Assembly (NCBI RefSeq): GCF_900890705.1
Contig: NZ_CAAHFH010000001.1
Coordinates: forward strand, 558,001-622,000
Origin: Pontiella sulfatireligans
GTDB taxonomy: Bacteria; Verrucomicrobiota; Kiritimatiellia; Kiritimatiellales; Pontiellaceae
DNA length: 64,000 nucleotides
Reading direction: 5' to 3'
Below are positions 16,917 to 26,137 of the stretch, one piece after another. The notes beneath the pieces are model-generated. The model had not been told where the DNA came from, searched no databases, and saw only the letters and a list, made by a program, of their open reading frames with translations. Each line of letters begins with the position of its first letter. Within the stretch, counting starts at the first letter, position 1. Both the position numbers and the translations under genes were made by a program.

Positions 16917-19391
16917 ATGATAAAAAAGAGAACCCTATTCGGAATGCTTCTGCTTATGTCCTGCGCGGCGCCGGCGGCAACGGTCCTGTGGGATGGAACC
17001 CGTTCGGATATAACGAACCTTACGTCCAACATTAATTCACCAAACAACTGGACCGAATCGGACACCGTCTGGAACACGACCGATCAGACGATCGACTCGC
17101 CCGGAACGCAGGCGGACATCAAGTTGGCCATGGGACAGGTTACCCAGCTTCGCCATACCGGCCAGATTAACGAAGGATTCGATGCGGTGTACTGTGGCGG
17201 TGGCGACGACACCTCAATAACCAATGATGCCGTGTCGCCGTTTTCGCAACTGATCGCGTTCGATGCCGGGGCTTTTTCGGCTACGGGTTTGCCTCTGCGT
17301 GCCATGACCGTCACGCTTAAAAAACGCGTCGCGTCCGACACCCAGTCTTTTTGCTGGTTTGTAGAGAATGGTGGCCAATGCTGCGTCAGTGCGGTCGTTG
17401 ACAACGATGTGGGCACGGATTATGCGACCTATACGCTGGGTGACACTGCAGCCAGCGAGTGGTTTGCCTTTGACGGCAATGCGAATATCGGCTCGGCGAC
17501 CGGAGCTTCGGTCGGGACGCTGAGCCTGACCAACCTGAATTATGCGGGGATCCTGGTAACGGAAACCTATACCACGGCGCAAAACTGGCATGGGGCTATC
17601 GTCCAGCAATTTGCGCTGTCCGAAGAGGTTGTGGTTCCTAGAACCATGCCTTACATGGGCGGCTGGTGCCCGCGCGTGCAGCTCCCGGCGAAGAACAATG
17701 GAACCGAACGGATCGATTTTACTAATTTTGATGTGTCCGCTTTTGTGGATCAGTTGGTCCAACTGGATACCGCCAAATACCACTTCCTTAACTTGAGTCA
17801 CGGAGCCATTGCTACGTTCTATACATCGTCTCATCCGGAATTGGCTTCGGTCGTTAACACCAACATGTTCCCCACGGAACGGGACCTGTTGATGGAGGTG
17901 GTGGACGAACTGGAGAGGAGAGGCGACAACCGTCCTGTAATCGTTTATCAGGCCGCACACGGCATCAAGGAGTCTTCCTGTCCGCCCGGTGCCTGGGATA
18001 ACTGGACAAACCATATTGCCTCGCTGGGATATACCGATCACCACCATGCCGTGGCGGATCTGATCATTAAATATTATTCCTTGAAATATGGGGATAAAAT
18101 CGATGGGTGGTGGTATGACGGCGTTAATAATCTTTCCCCAGAGAATCAGCAACGGTATGTCGATGCCGCCCGGCTCGGCAATCCCAAGGCTATAATCGCA
18201 ATTCCGGTAACCAGTGGAGCCCCGCTGAAAAGCTCGCCCTGGTGCGACTATACCTCCGGGCATCCGTTTAGCGTGAAAGCCAACGAGCCTTGGCAACCGG
18301 CCAATTTGCTCATGATCGAAAATATTGAGGCCGGACCGTGGTTGGATCAGAACGGTGATCCAGTTGACGATCCAAACAAGGGCGCCTTGGCACATGCGTT
18401 CATCCCGCTGCAACGGACGTGGAACGCCGGAGAAGCGTTCCCCGCCCTGCAGGCAATCGACTGGACAACCCGGGCGGTCGAGGCCGGGGGCATGATGACC
18501 TGGAGCCTCAACCGGCAGGGATCCTTAATTGAAGACATAAATTTTGATACACTGTTCAAGATCAATGCGGCCATGACACAGGCGGTCGTAGTGGCCTCGG
18601 GGGAAAACACGCCTAATGAAACCGCGGTAAAAGCCTTTGATGGCGACGTCAATACCAAGTGGCTGACCTTCACGAATACGGCCTGGATTGCCTACGATTA
18701 TACGAGCACAAATGCCGCGGCCATGACGCAATACAGCATCACCTCGGCCAATGACGGTGATGCAAGGGATCCAAAGGATTGGGAATTTCAGGGATCCAAT
18801 GACGGCGGCATGAGCTGGGATACCCTGGATGTACGGACGAACCAGGACTTTACGGCCCGGTTCCAGACCAAGACCTATCCGTTCAGCAACAGCACGGCCT
18901 ATAAAGTCTATCGCCTGAACATTACCGCCAACAACGGAAATGCCTATACACAGCTGGCCGAGCTTGAGCTCGGAATGGCTTCCTCAACGACGTTTTTTGT
19001 AGACTGGGCGGACGGGTACGGGCTGACCGGCACCCATGCGGTATACGATGCCGACCCGGATGGCGATGTGCTCGACAATCTCAGTGAATATGCGTTGGAC
19101 GGCAATCCGACCAATGGCTCCGACCGGGGGCATATTCCAGTCCTTGGAACTTTCGGAGAAAATGGCACTTACTGGTTTGAATATGTTTACGCCCGCCGGA
19201 ATGATGCCGCCGCGCGCGGTCTGAATTATACCGTGGAGGCAACCTCCAATCTGGTCTCCGCCGCCTGGAGCACCAATACCATTGCCGAGACCGGGGCCGG
19301 ATCGCTCGACAGCGATTTTGAATCGGTCACCAACCGGATCCCGCTGGATGCCGAGGGATTCATGCGTTTGATGATTGAGTTCGTCGAATAG
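16917..19391 (+). CDS. Secreted GH29-like hydrolase with discoidin domain and shared C-terminal tail
   Basis: An 824-residue exported protein. Residues 1-20 are a signal peptide and 22-235 an N-terminal beta domain of unknown type. Residues 241-540 form a divergent fucosidase-like barrel (GWCPRVQLP, KIDGWWYDGVNNL with the presumed nucleophile Asp). Residues 545-690 form an F5/8 type C (CBM32-like) domain with AFDGDVNTKWLTF. Residues 695-824 are the tail with NLSEYALDGNPTNG, also found in the 12606 protein. The barrel matches the minus-strand gene at 1999 more than the classical GH29 enzymes downstream, and lacks the HHDGF motif. The role in glycan binding and cleavage is inferred. It is the last gene of the unit behind operator copy 3. 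Confidence 0.75.
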   Translation: MIKKRTLFGMLLLMSCAAPAATVLWDGTRSDITNLTSNINSPNNWTESDTVWNTTDQTIDSPGTQADIKLAMGQVTQLRHTGQINEGFDAVYCGGGDDTSITNDAVSPFSQLIAFDAGAFSATGLPLRAMTVTLKKRVASDTQSFCWFVENGGQCCVSAVVDNDVGTDYATYTLGDTAASEWFAFDGNANIGSATGASVGTLSLTNLNYAGILVTETYTTAQNWHGAIVQQFALSEEVVVPRTMPYMGGWCPRVQLPAKNNGTERIDFTNFDVSAFVDQLVQLDTAKYHFLNLSHGAIATFYTSSHPELASVVNTNMFPTERDLLMEVVDELERRGDNRPVIVYQAAHGIKESSCPPGAWDNWTNHIASLGYTDHHHAVADLIIKYYSLKYGDKIDGWWYDGVNNLSPENQQRYVDAARLGNPKAIIAIPVTSGAPLKSSPWCDYTSGHPFSVKANEPWQPANLLMIENIEAGPWLDQNGDPVDDPNKGALAHAFIPLQRTWNAGEAFPALQAIDWTTRAVEAGGMMTWSLNRQGSLIEDINFDTLFKINAAMTQAVVVASGENTPNETAVKAFDGDVNTKWLTFTNTAWIAYDYTSTNAAAMTQYSITSANDGDARDPKDWEFQGSNDGGMSWDTLDVRTNQDFTARFQTKTYPFSNSTAYKVYRLNITANNGNAYTQLAELELGMASSTTFFVDWADGYGLTGTHAVYDADPDGDVLDNLSEYALDGNPTNGSDRGHIPVLGTFGENGTYWFEYVYARRNDAAARGLNYTVEATSNLVSAAWSTNTIAETGAGSLDSDFESVTNRIPLDAEGFMRLMIEFVE

Positions 19392-19410
19392 ACGGCCCTT
19401 GGAGCTTTAG

Positions 19411-19653
19411 TGCCGGGGGATATCTCACACCCGCTCGTTTCTCGCTCAAGTCACGGAGCCACAGAGAAGTTTCAATGGTTGGAAGCCGCGTGCCGCAGTA
19501 GGTATAGATGTTTCCAATGTTTGGACCCGAGACGAAGTCGAGAGAGGCCGCCTGCAAGGCGGCAATGGAACGGAGTGGAATGGCAAAACCGTGACCAACC
19601 GCACCGAAGCCGTCGAGGATGCGAAGTTCATTGCGCTTAACGTGGAGCTGTAA
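19411..19653 (+). pseudogene. Relic of a secreted protein: shared C-terminal tail only
   Basis: A start-less open frame ends with GKTVTNRTEAVEDAKFIALN, which matches the C-terminus of the 12606 protein (KTVTSRTEASTDAKFIKLDV). The upstream part shows no recognisable domain. This is the 3' stump of a third gene of the same tail family, lost by deletion between 19391 and the next promoter. Confidence 0.7.
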
Positions 19654-19715
19654 CGGGAAATCAAAAAATGAACTGTTTGACTTGAGTGATTCCCTTCTCC
19701 GCACCCGTGAGGACT

Positions 19716-19760
19716 ATCATCTATATGCATGATGTGCGGATTCAGCGGATGGGTTATGTT
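19716..19760 (+). promoter_or_regulatory. Operator-like palindrome, copy 4 (imperfect), with -10-like hexamer
   Basis: ATCATC-TATATG-CATGAT at 19716-19733 has one mismatch in the right arm, and GTGC follows. TATGTT at 19755-19760 begins after exactly 21 nt. It precedes the eight-kilobase run of co-directional genes that starts at 19829. Confidence 0.6.
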
Positions 19761-19828
19761 TTTCCTTGTCTGCGTGCATCGGGTTCCTGAACGCGCGGTA
19801 TTGGAGTGATTAATGACAGGAGATGCAT

Positions 19829-21208
19829 ATGAAAAAACAGATGATGTGGGTCTTTGTAATGATTATGGTTTCCGGCATTCAGGCAGCACCTAAAAACGTG
19901 ACCAAAGCAGAGTGGATCGCGCAGCAGAAAGCGCTTCAAGAAGACCGCGGAAACCCTTTCAGAATAGATCGGGAGGAAAAAAGGTATGTAGCGATAGACA
20001 CGAACGGAGATGGAATAATAACCTCGGCTGAACGTAAAGCTAATGCAGAAGCAAGGAAGAAAGCGAAAGCTGCCACAGCTATCGACGCAAGCATTAGCAG
20101 TGCCGAACAGCAGCCGACTTTTGTGGAAGAGTCTCTCGAGGCCTACAACGAGCGCATGCAATGGTTCGTGGATGCACAATACGGTTTGTTTATTCACTTT
20201 GGTGTTTATTCACAGCTAGGCGGCGAATTTAAGGGCCAGCCAATGCGTGGTAAGTATTCAGAGTGGATCGAAGCAGATTTGGAGATTCCCAGAGAAGAAT
20301 ATGCAGAAATCATCAAGGATTTTAATCCGACTCAATTTGATGCCGACCTCATTGTCCGCACGGCCAAGGCGGCAGGAATGAAGTACTTAGTCATCACCTC
20401 GAAGCACCACGACGGGTTTTGCCTTTGGGATAGCGAATACACCGAATTTGATGTGGGCAGTACGCCCTTCAAAGGACGGGACATCCTCGCCGAACTCAAC
20501 GAAGCCTGCAAAAAACACGGCATTAAATTCGGGCTCTACTACAGTGTCCTTGACTGGAATCACCCGACACAGGTGCCGAGTTTGCAAACAGATAAACCGA
20601 GTTGGAGATGGGGACGCACGTATCTTCGCGATGGCGATGATGGTGAAGACAAGCAAACGTATGTCACCTATCTAAAGAATCAACTTCTGGAGCTGATTGA
20701 AAATTATGACCCGGCAATTCTTTGGTTTGATGGTGAGTGGGTTCAGTGGTGGACCGTTAATGACGGGATTGACCTTTACAACACCCTGCGTGGCGCGAGT
20801 TCTCACGTAATCATGAACAATCGTGTGGGCAAACGTAACTCGTTTGAAGCGGACTTTGTCTGTAAAGAGCAACGGCATTTTGAAGAGGCATTCCCCAAAC
20901 ATTGGGAAGCCTGTTACACCATGAATAAATCCTGGGGCTACAAGAAGGGCGATGACGATTGGAAAGATGCGGCGACCGTCTACGAGAAGCTCAAGGATGT
21001 AAATGAAAAGGGTGGCAATCTGTTGCTCAATGTGGGCCCGGATGGAAACGGTGTGGTCCAGGACGAAGCGATATCCATTCTTCTAGAGGCCGGCAAGATG
21101 CTCGAAGCCAATCCGATCGAGAAAAGGAAGCCAACGATTAACGCGGTACCGCGTCTTGCACCGCCCCGTAAAGGGAAGAAAACGGTTAATGCTACCCCGG
21201 GTATTTAG
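19829..21208 (+). CDS. Secreted GH29 alpha-L-fucosidase with N-terminal EF-hand
   Basis: Retaining alpha-L-fucosidase of about 459 residues. The GH29 blocks are clear: YGLFIHFGVYS, KYLVITSKHHDGFCLWDS, and ILWFDGEW with nucleophile Asp301, followed by GGNLLLNVGPDGNG. Between signal peptide and catalytic domain lies one EF-hand loop (DTNGDGIITSAE, residues 57-68) in a Lys/Ala-rich linker, unusual for GH29. I start at the ATG at 19829 because GGAG lies 6 nt before it. It is the first gene behind operator copy 4 and is followed 25 nt later by a sulfatase. Sequence similarity to the broken gene at 24243 shows local duplication. Confidence 0.93.
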   Translation: MKKQMMWVFVMIMVSGIQAAPKNVTKAEWIAQQKALQEDRGNPFRIDREEKRYVAIDTNGDGIITSAERKANAEARKKAKAATAIDASISSAEQQPTFVEESLEAYNERMQWFVDAQYGLFIHFGVYSQLGGEFKGQPMRGKYSEWIEADLEIPREEYAEIIKDFNPTQFDADLIVRTAKAAGMKYLVITSKHHDGFCLWDSEYTEFDVGSTPFKGRDILAELNEACKKHGIKFGLYYSVLDWNHPTQVPSLQTDKPSWRWGRTYLRDGDDGEDKQTYVTYLKNQLLELIENYDPAILWFDGEWVQWWTVNDGIDLYNTLRGASSHVIMNNRVGKRNSFEADFVCKEQRHFEEAFPKHWEACYTMNKSWGYKKGDDDWKDAATVYEKLKDVNEKGGNLLLNVGPDGNGVVQDEAISILLEAGKMLEANPIEKRKPTINAVPRLAPPRKGKKTVNATPGI

Positions 21209-21233
21209 AGTAGATAAACAGGAAAACAGACCC

Positions 21234-22718
21234 ATGAAAATCATGCCATTACTACAAATTGCATCGCTGATCATCGCAAGCTCATGCGTATTCTGCAGCA
21301 GCCTAAAGGCAGAAGACATCGTTCTAACGGGAGACAAACTTAATATCATCCTCGTGATGACGGACGATCAGGGATATGGAGATCTTGGATGCCACGGTAA
21401 CCCTTTCCTGAAAACGCCGAATCTGGATAAGCTTTACACTCAAAGCACGCGCTTTACCGATTTTCAGGCCAGCCCGACTTGTGCCCCGACGCGGGCCGCA
21501 TTGATGACAGGCCGCGTACCCTTCAAAAACGGGGTCACCCATACGATCTGGGAACGGGAACGGATGACCCTCAAGGCAACAACCATCGCAGAAGTGCTTA
21601 AGGATGCCGGCTATACCACAGGCATCTTCGGGAAATGGCATCTGGGCGATGAAGATCCTTATCAGCCCCATAATCGGGGATTTGACGAAGTTTTTATTCA
21701 TGGAGCAGGCGGGATCGGCCAAAAATACCCCGGCACATGCGCCGATGTTCCTAACAACGGCTATTTCGACCCCATCATCAAACACAATAACTCCTTCGTG
21801 AAAACAACGGGCTACTGCACGGATGTTTTCTTTCGGCAGGCACTGGGCTGGATCAAACAGCAGCATGAGAACCGCAAGCCGTTTTTTGCCTATATCTCAG
21901 CCAATGCGCCCCATTCTCCATACATCGTAGCTGAAAAGTACAAAGCCTTGTACAAAGACAAATGCAAAGACGAAGAGGCCGCTTTTTACGGGATGATTTC
22001 CAATATCGACGACAGTATGGGTCTACTCATGGAGAAGCTGGACGCATGGGGCATGGCGGATACCACCCTGCTGATCTTCATGACCGACAACGGTTCATCC
22101 ATGGCGACCTTCAACTACGGCATGAAAGGCAAGAAAGGTTCCGTCAACGAAGGAGGTACGCGCGTCCCGCTGTTCTTCAGACTTCCGGGCAGAATCAAGG
22201 CCGGTGTCGACGTGGACCGTTTGACACGTCATTATGACTTGTTCCCGACCCTCGCCCAGTTTGCCGGCACGCAAGCCCCCGAAGCACTGGATCTTGACGG
22301 CAGAAGTCTGATCCCGCTGATTGAGAATCCGGATGCTGAATGGCCGGACAGATACACATTCATCCACAAAGGCAGATGGAACAAAAAAGGCATGCGCGTC
22401 AGAAAGGGACGGCCGGATCACGTTCCTGAACATTCAAAATACACAGGTTTCGCCGTGCGCAGTGAACAATGGCGCCTAGTCAAAAATCGTGAAATGTATG
22501 ATATCGACAACGATCCCGGCGAGAAAAACAACGTCATCAAAGAGCATCCGGAAGTCGCCCAAAATATGCTGAAAGCCTATGACGCCTGGTGGAGTGAAGT
22601 CAGATCTTTAATGATCAATGAAGACGCATCACTGGATAAGGAGCCACCATTCATTGTTCAGTTTGAATTACAAAAGAAGAAGACAGGTATTCCTGACTGG
22701 ATCCCTCCACAACTATGA
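21234..22718 (+). CDS. Secreted S1-family sulfatase
   Basis: Sulfatase of about 494 residues. A signal peptide precedes IILVMTDDQGYGDLGCHG (metal ligands) and the formylglycine motif CAPTR with Cys83. GIFGKWHLG and MTDNGS motifs follow, and near the C-terminus AVRSEQWRLVKN. Close kin of the sulfatase at 26138 (both share VPFKNGVTHT and the GFDEVFIHG/VHG segment). The open frame extends upstream into the fucosidase, but the signal peptide and the AGGA about 11 nt before the ATG at 21234 support this start. Cysteine-type, so it needs a maturation enzyme not present in the window. Confidence 0.92.
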   Translation: MKIMPLLQIASLIIASSCVFCSSLKAEDIVLTGDKLNIILVMTDDQGYGDLGCHGNPFLKTPNLDKLYTQSTRFTDFQASPTCAPTRAALMTGRVPFKNGVTHTIWERERMTLKATTIAEVLKDAGYTTGIFGKWHLGDEDPYQPHNRGFDEVFIHGAGGIGQKYPGTCADVPNNGYFDPIIKHNNSFVKTTGYCTDVFFRQALGWIKQQHENRKPFFAYISANAPHSPYIVAEKYKALYKDKCKDEEAAFYGMISNIDDSMGLLMEKLDAWGMADTTLLIFMTDNGSSMATFNYGMKGKKGSVNEGGTRVPLFFRLPGRIKAGVDVDRLTRHYDLFPTLAQFAGTQAPEALDLDGRSLIPLIENPDAEWPDRYTFIHKGRWNKKGMRVRKGRPDHVPEHSKYTGFAVRSEQWRLVKNREMYDIDNDPGEKNNVIKEHPEVAQNMLKAYDAWWSEVRSLMINEDASLDKEPPFIVQFELQKKKTGIPDWIPPQL

Positions 22719-22788
22719 ACACCGAGCGCGAACACAATGATAAATACGACTTTCGCCATTCTATATAACGAAATAAATGGAGCCTTTT

Positions 22789-24231
22789 ATGAAAACAGTT
22801 CTCACTTCTCTGCTACTCGCCTTCCTCTGCGCAACCTCCCTCCATGCCGGGGAGAAAAAGAACAAGGACTTCGACAAGATCATGCCGTCCACGCTGAAGC
22901 ACCCGCCGGAAACGGAGGCCCGGTTGAACCAATGGTTCCGTGATTCCAAGTTCGGCGCATTCATCCACTTCGGTGCGTATTCCCAGCTTGCCGGGAAATA
23001 CAAGGACCGCGTGACTCCAAAAAACTACGCCGAGTGGATCCAGATGGATCTCGAGATCCCTTACAAGGAATACCGCAAGGAGGTCGTGGGGCAGTTCAAC
23101 CCCACAGAATTCGACGCCGAGGAGTGGGTGAAACTTTTCAAAGCCACCGGCATGCGCCATGTCGTCATCACCGCCAAGCACCATGAAGGCTTCGCGCTTT
23201 TCGATTCCGCCTGCTCGGATTACGATGTGATGGATGCCTCGCCCTTCAAGCGCGACATCATCAAAGAGCTCTCCGAAGCCTGCCACAGGCACGGACTGAA
23301 GTTCGGCGTGTATTACTCGCAGGCCAAAGATTGGAGCGACCCGGATTCCTCGTCGTTTACTCGCAAAGGCACACTAAAAAGCATCCACCCCGACCTGCCG
23401 GAAGATTATAAACCCGATATGGACGCCTACATCGCGCGCAAGGCCCTGCCGCAGATCGAGGAACTGCTCAAGAACTACCAGATCGACCTCATCTGGTTCG
23501 ACACCCCCCGCAACATGACCAGGGAGCGCGCCGTCCTGTTCAGCGACGCCGTGCGCCGGATTAACCCCGACTGCGTCATCAACTCCCGTCTCTACACCAT
23601 GGCAGGAGCGTCCTCCAAGCAAGTCATCACCCCGGAAATGCTCGAGGTCTTCGACTACTTCTCGCTGGGGGACAAAGAGGTGCCTCCGAAGAAGCTCCCT
23701 CTTACCACCGAGTCGCCCGACAGCGTGAGTTCATCGTATGGCTACAAGGCCCACGGCGAACACCATTATCACTCCCTGCAGGAACTCATCCATCGGCTGG
23801 TCCACACGGTCTGTGCCGGGGGCAGCTACCTGCTCAACTGCGGCCCGATGGGCAACGGCAAGATCGATCCCAAGGCGGTCGAGTTGTTCTCCGGCATCGG
23901 TGACTGGATACGCGACAACCACGAGTCGATCTACGATACCGAGGCGAACCCTCTGCCTTCCCGGCCAGAGTGGGGCGATGCCTCCCTGTCAAAGGATGGG
24001 AAAACCCTCTACCTCCATGTCATGAAGTGGCCTGCCAATGGCAAGCTTCGCGTTGGCGGGATGCCGGTCAAAGCCGCCTCAGCAGCCTTCCTGGCACCCA
24101 AGGGAGCGGATCAAAAGATTTCGCTCTTCCAAGACGGATCAACCATCGCGCTTGACCTTCCGGCCAAGGCCATCGACGAGCATGATTCCGTGATCAAGGT
24201 GCTTCTTGAGTCGGCTTTTCCTGTGCAATAA
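22789..24231 (+). CDS. Secreted GH29 alpha-L-fucosidase
   Basis: GH29 enzyme of about 480 residues with a signal peptide (residues 1-18). Visible blocks: FGAFIHFGAYSQLAG, RHVVITAKHHEGFALFDS, LIWFDTPRNM with nucleophile Asp238, and GGSYLLNCGPMGNG. A small C-terminal beta domain follows (about 400-480). GGAG lies 7 nt before the ATG at 22789. It belongs to a different GH29 branch from the 19829 enzyme (HHEGF instead of HHDGF, FDTP instead of FDGE) and is nearer to the enzyme at 30761, so the locus likely attacks more than one fucose linkage. Confidence 0.92.
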   Translation: MKTVLTSLLLAFLCATSLHAGEKKNKDFDKIMPSTLKHPPETEARLNQWFRDSKFGAFIHFGAYSQLAGKYKDRVTPKNYAEWIQMDLEIPYKEYRKEVVGQFNPTEFDAEEWVKLFKATGMRHVVITAKHHEGFALFDSACSDYDVMDASPFKRDIIKELSEACHRHGLKFGVYYSQAKDWSDPDSSSFTRKGTLKSIHPDLPEDYKPDMDAYIARKALPQIEELLKNYQIDLIWFDTPRNMTRERAVLFSDAVRRINPDCVINSRLYTMAGASSKQVITPEMLEVFDYFSLGDKEVPPKKLPLTTESPDSVSSSYGYKAHGEHHYHSLQELIHRLVHTVCAGGSYLLNCGPMGNGKIDPKAVELFSGIGDWIRDNHESIYDTEANPLPSRPEWGDASLSKDGKTLYLHVMKWPANGKLRVGGMPVKAASAAFLAPKGADQKISLFQDGSTIALDLPAKAIDEHDSVIKVLLESAFPVQ

Positions 24232-24242
24232 GCGGTTGAAAC

Positions 24243-24533
24243 ATGGATCATATGACGAATAAGCCCTACAATAAATATCAACATTGGAAATCATTGACAC
24301 TCGCACTCAGCATGGCCGTTGGAACGAGCATTAGCACTGCCGAAAAGCAACCAACGCTTATAGACGAGTCCCTTGAGACCAACAACGAGCGCATAAACAG
24401 AAAAATAGTTTTCGCCCAATTTGATATAGGGGGCGTTGCCCTATATCGACAGAAACAGACGACCTGCAGCCTCTCCATCAGAGCGTCGCCGCAAATGAAA
24501 AGCCGCTGCAACCTAAATAGAAGCAAAAACTAA
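24243..24533 (+). pseudogene. Truncated N-terminal GH29 fucosidase relic
   Basis: The 96-residue frame contains SISTAEKQPTLIDESLETNN, which matches the start of the catalytic domain of the 19829 fucosidase (SISSAEQQPTFVEESLEAYN), then FAQFDIGG for DAQYGLFI. After this the sequence diverges into an unrelated tail and stops. It is the leftover of a duplicated fucosidase whose catalytic domain was deleted. It keeps a signal-peptide-like start, so a short product could still be made. Confidence 0.8.
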
Positions 24534-24551
24534 AAGATGAGGATGTATAAA

Positions 24552-26114
24552 ATGATATCAAAACGATTTGTTGTTGCAACGGTGAGTGTCGTCACTGCCG
24601 CCATGGCCATGGCGGATGTAAAGCCTGCCGGTCTGTTTGTCGACAACATGGTTATCCAGCGCGAAACTCAGGCCCCCGTGTGGGGTTGGGCCGATGCGGG
24701 CGAAAAAGTGACCGTGACCGGTAGTTGGGGGGGCGCGGCATCAACGACGGCGGATAAAGCTGGCAAATGGAGCGTCAAACTTCAGACTCCGTCAGCTGGT
24801 GGCCCGCACACGATCACCCTGAAAGGCAAGAACACGGTGGAACTTAAGAACGTGTTGTCTGGCGATGTCTGGTTGTGTTCGGGGCAGTCGAATATGCAGG
24901 TTCCGGTTAGGAGTACGGCAAGTCCCGGAGAAGATATTGCTGGTGCAGAATATCCTCATATCCGCCATTTCATGGTGGCGCGTAATCCGGTGTTGGAGAA
25001 AGCGGACGACTGCGGAGGGGAGTGGACGGTTTGTTCTCCGAATACAGTTAAAAGTTTTTCGGCCACCGCCTATTTCACCGGGCGCGAACTCCATAAGAAT
25101 CTGGATGTTCCGATTGGTTTGCTGACGACTTGCTGGGGCGGAACCGGCATTGAGGCCTGGACCCCGTGGGCGGAGCAGGCAGACGATCCCTTTGCGCTGG
25201 TACGTAAAGCCGAGCTGGACGAGAAAGCCAAAGAGTATTCCCCTGAAAAAGCGCAGGCCCGTTATGAACAGCTATTAGCGCGATGGGAGAAGAAAGTTGC
25301 AGCAGCCAAAGGGAAGAAGGGGCGTGCTCCCCGCAAGCCTTCACTGAAGGGTGACCCGCGTCTGGATCAAAACTATCCTTCCAATTTGTACAACGGGATG
25401 GTTCAGCCCCTGGCGCCTTTTGCTGTCAAGGGAGCCCTCTGGTATCAGGGTGAAAACAACGCACAAGAAATGGCGCAAGCAGAGCATTACCGCATTCAGT
25501 TAGCCCGTATGGTATGTTGCTGGCGGAAGGCGTGGGGCCGGGATTTCCCGTTTTATTCCGTTCAGTTGCCCAACTTTAAAGATCCGCAGGTGAATCCGGT
25601 GGAAGCGGATAATGTCTGGGCGGTGATTCGCGAGAGTTTTGTGCATGCCGCTAACCATACGCCGGGTGTTTTTACCAGCACGATGATTGATCTCGGGGAA
25701 GCTGAAAATATTCATCCTAAAAACAAACAGGATGTCGGCCGTCGCATGGCTTCGACGATTTTGAACAAAACCTACGGCAAAGGAACGCCGACCACTCCGT
25801 TCATGAAATCATTCAAGGTGGAAGGCGGCAAGGTGGTTATTGCGTTCGACTATACCGGCTCAGGGCTCATGGCGAAAGGGGGCAAACTGAAGACATTCGC
25901 CATCGCCGGAGCCGATAAAAAGTTCGTATGGGCAGACGCTGAAATTGTCACCCGTGATGGGGCCGATTGTGTGGTGGTCAGTTCCGCCCAGGTTAAAGAG
26001 CCGGCTGCGGTACGCTATGCCTGGGCCAACAACCCGGCGGAATGCAACCTCTTCAGTAACGAGGGTTTCCCCGCGTCACCGTTACGGACGGATGACTGGG
26101 CCGTGGAAAAATAG
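24552..26114 (+). CDS. Secreted sialate-O-acetylesterase-like esterase
   Basis: A single SASA/DUF303 protein of about 520 residues. A signal peptide ends at AMA, and the mature protein opens with VKPAGLFVDNMVIQRE. The nucleophile block is LCSGQSNMQ and the second half has KGALWYQGENNA. It is strongly similar to the first domain of the trimodular protein at 9063, including the basic insert around residues 235-260, but lacks the second SGNH domain and the EF-hands. Three in-frame ATGs lie within 16 nt; I prefer 24552 because GAGG lies 9 nt upstream. Probable role: removing acetyl esters from the polysaccharide. Confidence 0.9.
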   Translation: MISKRFVVATVSVVTAAMAMADVKPAGLFVDNMVIQRETQAPVWGWADAGEKVTVTGSWGGAASTTADKAGKWSVKLQTPSAGGPHTITLKGKNTVELKNVLSGDVWLCSGQSNMQVPVRSTASPGEDIAGAEYPHIRHFMVARNPVLEKADDCGGEWTVCSPNTVKSFSATAYFTGRELHKNLDVPIGLLTTCWGGTGIEAWTPWAEQADDPFALVRKAELDEKAKEYSPEKAQARYEQLLARWEKKVAAAKGKKGRAPRKPSLKGDPRLDQNYPSNLYNGMVQPLAPFAVKGALWYQGENNAQEMAQAEHYRIQLARMVCCWRKAWGRDFPFYSVQLPNFKDPQVNPVEADNVWAVIRESFVHAANHTPGVFTSTMIDLGEAENIHPKNKQDVGRRMASTILNKTYGKGTPTTPFMKSFKVEGGKVVIAFDYTGSGLMAKGGKLKTFAIAGADKKFVWADAEIVTRDGADCVVVSSAQVKEPAAVRYAWANNPAECNLFSNEGFPASPLRTDDWAVEK

Positions 26115-26137
26115 TCAATAATGGAAAAGGAACGCAC

